Assembly: GCA_012932295.1 (NCBI GenBank)
Contig: JAAONU010000001.1
Location: 46,907,134 to 46,971,133, forward strand
Direction of reading: 5' to 3'
Length of the DNA stretch: 64,000 bases
Source of the DNA: Cyclina sinensis
Lineage: Eukaryota; Mollusca; Bivalvia; Venerida; Veneridae
Positions 57,132-64,000 of this stretch are shown here, piece after piece (position 1 is the first letter of the stretch; each line of letters starts with the position of its first letter). A model generated the notes under the pieces. The model was not told the origin of the DNA and did no database searches. It saw only the letters and a list, made by a program, of their open reading frames with translations. Made by a program: the position numbers and the translations under genes.

Positions 57132-60054
57132 CGCCCACCTGCTATTTACAATTGGTCATCTTTTATCCTGAATAAAACAAAATAAAAACATAAAAAAGGG
57201 CTATATTATAAATATAAAAATAGTTTTTTGAATTACAATGAATGTTTATGTGTTTAATGGTCCATTTAACATTATGGAGAAAAAAGTCATTTTGTAATAT
57301 GAAGAAAAAGGCCGAATTTTATATCCCTCTGTTAAGTTCACACAATGGCAACATGAATTGCGGCCTTAATTTTTTTATATTCGAGAATAAAATTTTCTAG
57401 ATATTACATCACATATAACAGGATACCACGCGTAATAATATTTATTCGGAACATAATATTGTCTGAAAACGTTTAAAAATAATCTAATTTAGTTTTTTAA
57501 TGCCACATACAGTAGGTTTATTGCAGAGTTTCGGCACTGAAACTAATTCACTGGTATAAATGAGAAAATAAGCCTGAAGATATCAAAACAAGAGATAGAT
57601 GGCATTAAATAAGTAGTGTGGTTTCAATAATGCTTAAAATAGTAACCGTGACGACATTTTGATTAAATATGCATTTTCATTAACAAACAGCGTTCAATCA
57701 ACACACAGTTCTTTGTAATTTTAATCAATCTTTTGATGGTAATTTGAATTAATATTCGTCGTCACGTAGGCTTGTTATACTAGACACACAAATGACTTAT
57801 GGCTTATTTATTATTTTGTTGAAAATACTAATCGTAGCACTTTAAATGTTTAGATTTTATTGTTTTGAATCATACCTTTTTATATTGCGTCGTGTCTTTT
57901 TCCGATTCTTTCAAGACACAAAATAAATATACGAAATATCACAATGATTTTTTTTTAGGTTTTTATTTTCGTTTGTCTGGCAGTAAATCTGGTGATGAAT
58001 ATTCTCAGTAATTTTCATTCATTGTTTTTTATTATGGAATTTGATAAACTCTACTAGAATCACAGAAACAATTTACAGTCATTTCATCATTTTTTTTTTT
58101 TTTTTTTTTTATTTATTTATTTATTTATTTTTTTTTTGCTTCTTCTCCCGTATTAGTTTTACTTAGATATGTTTACTATCTTTCTGCTAAATAAGTTAAC
58201 AAAAGAAAAAAATGGATAATATAACCAAAACTTAAGGTTACAAAAATGTTCCTCTTAAATAAGAAACAGGATTGATTATAATGCAAGTATATACAAACAA
58301 CAATTCAAAAAAAGAACGGAAAGAACGAAATGAAAAACAAAAACAAAACGGTACCTTTTTGAAATGGAACTGTACTGAACACATGCTCGATCTTCGATAT
58401 TTGACACTGCCAATTCATATATACCTTCCAGTTAACAAAAATCTTTTACAGATATTTCTTTTATGGCGTCTGCTAATTGCTCTAATTTGTTTATCACGCA
58501 CTGTAATGTCTATAAAGCTTCTCCCTGGAAGACGCAAAAGGCGTTCTCTGTCATTCCAGAGAAGCGCGCTCAAAGCAGACGACAAAATGCGAATGTTTTG
58601 AAAATCAATACTTGTAGTGACAGGTACTTTACCTAGGAAGCAAGGATGGAACGAAAGTAAGCTGATCTGATTCGATTATACTCAAATTATACGATGAGGA
58701 GATCTGTGTGAGTGATTTAAAGATTGTCGCTTTTGAAAATGTTGATTAACCATAATACTTTAAATATGACCTTTAAAAAAAAGAGGGCTTTTTAGAATAA
58801 TAGTTAGTTATTAACAGAAGTATGGACAAGAAAAATATTCAATTTATGTATAATTTTGTATATTATATTATTTATATTAAGAAATAAAAAGTTTATATTA
58901 GTTTACAAATGGTAATTACAACATCTGTTAGATAAAAAGCTTATGCCTTAATCAGCAAAAAAAATAAATGGAAGAGAAATGCGTGACCTAATTCTGTTTG
59001 AACTAGTTGAACGTAAATTACATCTAAGTACGTAAGTAAAGATGTGGTCATCTTATGTCACTACTTGTCAACCTAAAAATGATTATAATGTTCTACATAT
59101 TTATAACCTTTTTCATCAAAACAGATGACGCAGACATTTTTTCAAGGAAAGACCATATACTTTTACACACACAAAAATATCTAAAAACAAAAATAATATC
59201 CGGATTGTACAAACAGTACATCATTAATCAAATCAATTTTAGTTCATGTGAAAAAAAACTACTGCTATTACTTCAACTACACAATAATGTCTGATTGTAT
59301 TATTGCTGTTGTTGTTGTTTAATTATATAAGTTTTCGGTTTTAAAACGTGCATTCATATCTTGTAAAAAATAAAGTTACCATAAAGGGTTTTCAGCATTA
59401 AGTTGAAATTTGTTTTAAAATGCATTCGGAGTTTACGATCTATTACGATGATTCGTATACGCATGCGCATTTCTTAAAAGTTATCGTTTATTATCAGTGA
59501 TCGTCGTCGTCTTTGTTGTTGTTGTTATGATTATTATTTCTTTCTTCCGAGAAAACAGTCCTTTTCAGATAATTGTTGTTAAAACATTGTTTGTGTAGTG
59601 TAGTCCTTTGTTTCTTACTAGAGTTTAATTATGGCCTTCTCGAAACTCTGCAGCGATTACGTAAACAATTCATTCATCTCATAAAATACGATTATATGTA
59701 AATAACATCTGTCAAAATTTCATGTGGCCAATCTACGGTAGACGCGTCGTGTCATTTCACAGTACACGACTACATGTTTCACGTCTGCAATTTTAATGGT
59801 CGCCGTTATGCGACTTAATGGATACGGATAGCTGCAATCTGATCTTGTGTACAAACTCTCTGGAAAGAGAAAGAGCAACAAAAACATTTATTACTATCTT
59901 TGTTTGCGTGTATTCTTGCTTTTGATATTTCCTGTTGTTGTTGCCGCTGCTCCTGTTGACATAACATAGGTTGCTGTTTCGATTGATGCTGAACATAAAA
60001 TAAAACATAAAACATAAAATTACTTGAGCCGAAATGAGCCCAAAAAATGATAGA

Positions 60055-60089
<35 letters not shown>

Positions 60090-60487
60090 GGGGTTTCTGT
60101 GAGTTTGTTTTTACGAGTACTTGTGCATGCGTTCGTGTGGTTTTTTTTTAATTAACGAAATACCCTTAGTGTCAGGAAATTTTAACCGCCCCTTGTTTAT
60201 TACATTGCCACCTTTTTCGGATAAGTCCCTGACCTTTCATAACAAAGACCATCGGACCGCGTCGAAAATGTTATTTTTTCAAGCCTCTTATAAATTGCTT
60301 ACGTCAGCGAAACTGATCTTGTTTTTATCATTTGTGTTGTTTTGTTTTCTTAATGCGTTTTTTAATTAATGTTAATTGTCAAAACAGGATCTCCAGATAT
60401 GTATAAAAAGGAAATGATTCCGATTTTGAGTTATTATTCCTTCAGATCATTGTTTAGAAAGAGAAAAATATCAAGTCATCTTGTAAA
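57132..60487. other. Intergenic region between two divergent genes
   Basis: This is the shared upstream side of the cadherin (minus) and WSC (plus) genes. It holds a T-rich/(TTTA)n tract at 58090-58137 and a (CT)n tract at 60062-60090. The open frames at 58272-58601, 59055-59294 and 60121-60369 match nothing I recognise and lack convincing splice context. I see no promoter motif I would defend. Confidence 0.5.
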
Positions 60488-63254
60488 ATGGCAAGAATTT
60501 CGTTAACAGCGGCAATCTGCTTAGTTTATATAGGATGTTGTTCAGGTAAGAAACTTTTTTTTTCCTTTCTCTTTCTTTTCTATTATTTCGGCTTCTTATC
60601 TTTCTTGCGACCTTCTTTTCCTATTCTGTGTTTCTCTTTACTTTCTTTTTCTTTCCACCTTCAAGCGTGTGAGTATTGCCTTTGTTAAAATATTTTCGTA
60701 TTTATATGTTCATCGTGTTGTTTTAGATTTTCTCTTTCAACTGATACGTCAAGGAAATGTTATATTCTTTCTCCTTTTTTGTGTGTTCTTACTAACACTG
60801 ATCTTAAATAATAAATGGTGTTAACCACATACTTATTAAAATAAAAATGTAGTATTAAAACAAAAAACGTTTAATTTAGCTCTTGTGTACCATGGCTGTT
60901 ACGTTGACAAGACCGCCAGACATTTGGAAAAGAAGGTCGGTACTGGACCAATGACCATTGAGAAATGTATACAACTTTGCAGTATCGAGGGCAATTTCTA
61001 TGCCGGAGTTGAGGTAAACAGTTTTCAAATATTTTTTAGACCAATATCTTTTTTTTAAAAAAAGAGTTTACTTACACCGCCTGGCGAGTTTGTTTCGGTC
61101 TTGATAATACGTCTGTTTGTCAGTGTCGCTATTGACTAGATTTAACATAATCATTTATTTTTTATTTATACATTTATTTTTTTTATTTATCTATCTATTT
61201 ATTTACAGTTTAAAAGAAATTCCTAAAAATGTGACAACCAGTATTCTCGAATGAAATCTTGGAATTATGAAAGTCAGTGGAGATTTTTATCCACGGTAAA
61301 ATTCAAACCAGCCCTCTCCGGTCCGGCACTTGTTACCTAGACCATTAATCTCAATATGCATTGTCCTAAGGTCTACCTAAAACATTCCGTCTGTTCCTGT
61401 CTTACCTTGTTCTTTTAACCTTAATTTATAGATTGCACACTACAGTAGATACACATTTTTCATGGCATGAACGAAAACTAATTTAATCTCTTCTTTAATC
61501 TGTTGACCGAGACTAGGTTCTTAAAAAGCAAAAATAAAATGGCTTCATTTTACCGAATGCCAGTACTTGGAAAAATAATTTCATCATATATTTCATTAAC
61601 CACGAATGAATTTCAAACCCCAAAAATCAAAGTCGTTTCCGCAAAGGTTTACTGTTTTGTTGTTACCGTTGTTGTTCAATATATTTTTCAGTCGTATTAA
61701 GAAGAGAAAAAATGTGTCTTTGTTTCTTTTTTTCAGTACGCGTCACAGTGTTTCTGTGGTAATCACATAAAACCAGATTATCAAAAATTGGCCCACAGTG
61801 AATGCTCCACCCCTTGCACCGGAAACGCAGATCAGAAATGTGGCGCCACCTGGAAAATCTCCATCTACAGCACTCATAGTAAATACTTGTCATAGATTAC
61901 AATTAAAATTGATTTTTTTCTGTTGCACCTTCTAGTTCACTGATTGAGAAATACATATTAAAAAGTGCGAGAGTATATTGAATGTAGGGTGAATAAAGTT
62001 AAAGGTTTTTGTTAATATTTTCTGTCAGTGTTTTACCCTAAATGTATTTTTAAAGACTTATCACTGAAAGTGTATGATCAAAAATATCACAAAACATAAC
62101 ATTGTAGGCCTACAACAATACAATACGATTGTTTTTAATAACCATTTACTATGGAAGAGTTCGTTGCCCTATAGGTCATATTAATACACTGAATGCATTT
62201 ATCAAAGAAAGATTTATTACAAATTGGTCATTATGTTGGTCATTTAAAACAGACAAAACAATTGCTTAGAGATGTTCCTTTAATGTTTTAAACATAACAA
62301 CATTTTACTAAAATGTCAAGTATTCTAAACCTATAATGAAGCATTCTCTATTTTGCTTTAGCAGTACAGAAATCAAGGTCACGTGACCTAAATATGCAAA
62401 CTATTTTAACGTTCATGTGGCTATTCCAGAGTATGAAGGTTGTTATGCTGACAATGCTACTAGAATTTTAGAAGGACCGAACACTAGCAGCAACACCATG
62501 ACAACAGACATGTGCCTAAACTATTGTAGGAACGCTAATAAAGTATTTGCCTTAACGCAGGTATGTATGCATTCAAAATCAACCACATTAAGTCTGTTCG
62601 ATTGTTCGTTCGTTTGATTGCTCTTTCGTCTCTTTGTTCGTTCGTTTGATTGGTTTACTTGTTTATTTTTACTCACTCACTCACCCACTTATTTGTTTTT
62701 GAAAGCAACATATCGTCTTAATGATTGTTTGAATTGTGGCACTTTGTCATTATGTCTTTAGGAATCTTATTTAAAATATTTTTAATATATTCTTTCGGCG
62801 CTTTTCGACAGACTTCGGAATTTCAGTGAAAGGGAAATCATAGATCAAATATTGCGAAATATGTGAGTTTTTAATCCAAATTGAATTTTATTATAACAAA
62901 TAAGAAACTAAGCTCTCCATGCAGTTTTAACAAACAGAAACATTTTAACATTAAGACATTTTCGAGAGGGCAAGGCAATTGGTACGACATATTTTTATGG
63001 GGTTTTTTTTATTAATTATTCGGTTCAGAATCAGTCAATTCAGATCGCGAGCTAAATCAACTTTATAAATATTTTGTAGTCCAAAAAATATGTTAACAAT
63101 TTATCTTTTTTTGCAGTATTCAACTCAGTGTTTCTGTGGAAACAGCCTCAGACCTTATGAAAAAAAACCTGACAGCGACTGCAGCTATAAATGTAAGGGG
63201 GCGGAGACCGAATTCTGTGGTGGTTTTTGGCGCGGAAGCTTATACCGCGTGTAA
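60488..63254 (+). CDS. Small secreted protein with two WSC domains, five exons, 200 aa
   Basis: WSC domains are Cys-rich modules thought to bind carbohydrate. Exons are 60488-60545, 60880-61013, 61737-61878, 62430-62560 and 63117-63254. All junctions are GT-AG and keep phase (1, 0, 1, 0), total 603 nt. Residues 1-19 (MARISLTAAICLVYIGCCS) are a signal peptide. WSC 1 is about residues 20-111 with GCYVD, KCIQLC, QCFCGN, ECSTPC and KCGATW. WSC 2 is about 113-200 with GCYAD, MCLNYC, QCFCGN, DCSYKC and FCGGFW. Each has eight Cys. There is no membrane span, so the product is probably secreted. The start is the only ATG that gives a signal peptide. The TAA at 63252 is taken as the end, but it overlaps a possible donor (GTAAAT at 63251), so an extra 3' exon (for example after the acceptor at about 63608) cannot be excluded. 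A polyadenylation signal lies about 460 bp downstream. Confidence 0.85.
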
Positions 63255-63716
63255 ATGTAATGGAAGGTACTGTAATAACCCTTAACTTCAGATAGCTGTT
63301 TTTATATATTTCATCATGCCTAAATTTTCTTTATTATTTTGTTGCTTCGATCAGTTTAATAGATTTCCCTAATTTGTTTATAATTCGATGAGTTGTTTCA
63401 GAAGTATCTTATTCTGATCAGTCGGTTAAAAAAAAGTTTGAAAAATAATCAAACCAGGTTTTCACATAATTCACTCACAGTAATATTAACTCTGTTTCGT
63501 CATTTGACTAGTTTAAACATATTTTATTTCCAAGATATTTTTGACAAAAGTATAAGTCCACTTAAAGTTCTTAACAATGTTGCGTTACTTTCTCATTATC
63601 ATTTTCAGGTTTTCTATGGAGTGCTGTGTCATCAGAGACCTCTTTTAAAACACATTTTATTACATTTAGTATTACTTCTATAAGCTTATACTGTGTACAA
63701 GTAATTGTTTAATATT

Positions 63717-63745
63717 TTAATAAAATACAAGAATATAAATAAACT
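63717..63745 (+). terminator. Polyadenylation signals, probable 3' end of the WSC gene
   Basis: AATAAA lies near 63719, followed by another AATAAA at about 63737. They are the first such pair in a plausible position after the stop codon at 63254. Confidence 0.5.
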
Positions 63746-63879
63746 TTTTTGCTTCTTTTCGTCAGCTATGCTGAAAAGTTTTCAGTACCAGCGAAGACAC
63801 TGGCATTTTGTTTGTATGTTTAATATACTAAGACATTTAAACAAATATAACAAAACATTGCGTTACTAAGCTGTGTTTG

Positions 63880-64000
63880 GTTTAGTTTTATTGGGGTTTA
63901 AAGCCAGTTTTATCAGCTAAGGTCATATCCCGGCGGTCAGTGCCCCTAACCAGTGTTCCTGGGTATCCCACCAGTTTACTGACAACTTTCTCCTACTCAG
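63880..64000 (+). repeat. Start of a probable dispersed repeat, cut by the window edge
   Basis: The stretch TTGGGGTTTAAAGCC, then CGGCGGTCAGTGCCCCTAAC and CAGTGTTCCTGGG looks like a repeat I associate with bivalve genomes. This is from memory and not verifiable here, and no second copy is in the window. Confidence 0.35.

Noticed and set aside
58272..58601. 109-codon plus-strand open frame
   Set aside because: No recognisable domain or signal peptide, no splice context, and a biased Lys/Asn-rich start; not supported as a gene.

Overview
This is AT-rich animal DNA with spliced genes (GT-AG introns), microsatellites, minisatellites and many transposable-element remnants. The best fit is a mollusc, probably a bivalve (inference). 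The grounds are intronless multi-copy Toll-like receptors, an element of the DIRS class, an env-bearing Ty3/Gypsy element, tRNA-derived SINEs, and abundant dispersed repeats carrying the word GGTCAAGGTCA. No prokaryotic gene, CRISPR array or operon is present.

Layout. 0.2-1.6 kb: decayed DIRS-like element. 2.3-4.05 kb: two minisatellites. 4.5-5.2 kb: broken copy of a recurrent repeat-associated ORF. 7.8-10.4 kb: intact intronless Toll-like receptor gene (TLR-A, minus strand). 10.7-11.4 kb: MITE-like element. 11.5-12.8 kb: 64-bp satellite array. 15.4-17.35 kb: terminal-inverted-repeat element. 18.0-18.35 kb: fold-back element. 20.4-23.1 kb: dead TLR copy (plus strand). 24-25.4 kb: dispersed repeats. 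26.4-29.8 kb: LINE fragment split by a hAT element with exact 8-bp target duplications. 30.1-38.9 kb: full-length but inactivated LTR retrotransposon with gag, pol, an env-like gene and an extra membrane-protein ORF. 39.6-42.3 kb: intact TLR-B (plus strand). 45.6-57.1 kb: a 15-exon transmembrane cadherin gene (minus strand). 60.5-63.7 kb: a five-exon gene for a small secreted protein with two WSC domains (plus strand).

Functionally, the two intact TLRs are predicted innate-immune receptors with a leucine-rich ectodomain, one membrane span and a cytoplasmic TIR domain. The dead third copy and its matching flanks show that this locus grew by segmental duplication and is turning over. The cadherin and the WSC protein are cell-surface and secreted products with no obvious link to the TLRs.

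The cadherin model was assembled by following splice sites. All 15 exons keep phase and sum to 1701 nt (566 codons plus stop), including a 12-nt microexon. The most unusual signals are: a 21-bp tandem array of 5'-splice-site-like motifs starting at the real exon 2 donor of the cadherin; two full copies, in opposite orientation, of a GCAGTAG fold-back element, one lying in a cadherin intron; and a phase-matched splice donor and acceptor pair in the LTR element that would give its env-like gene a start codon, followed by an uninterrupted 204-codon ORF of unknown function.
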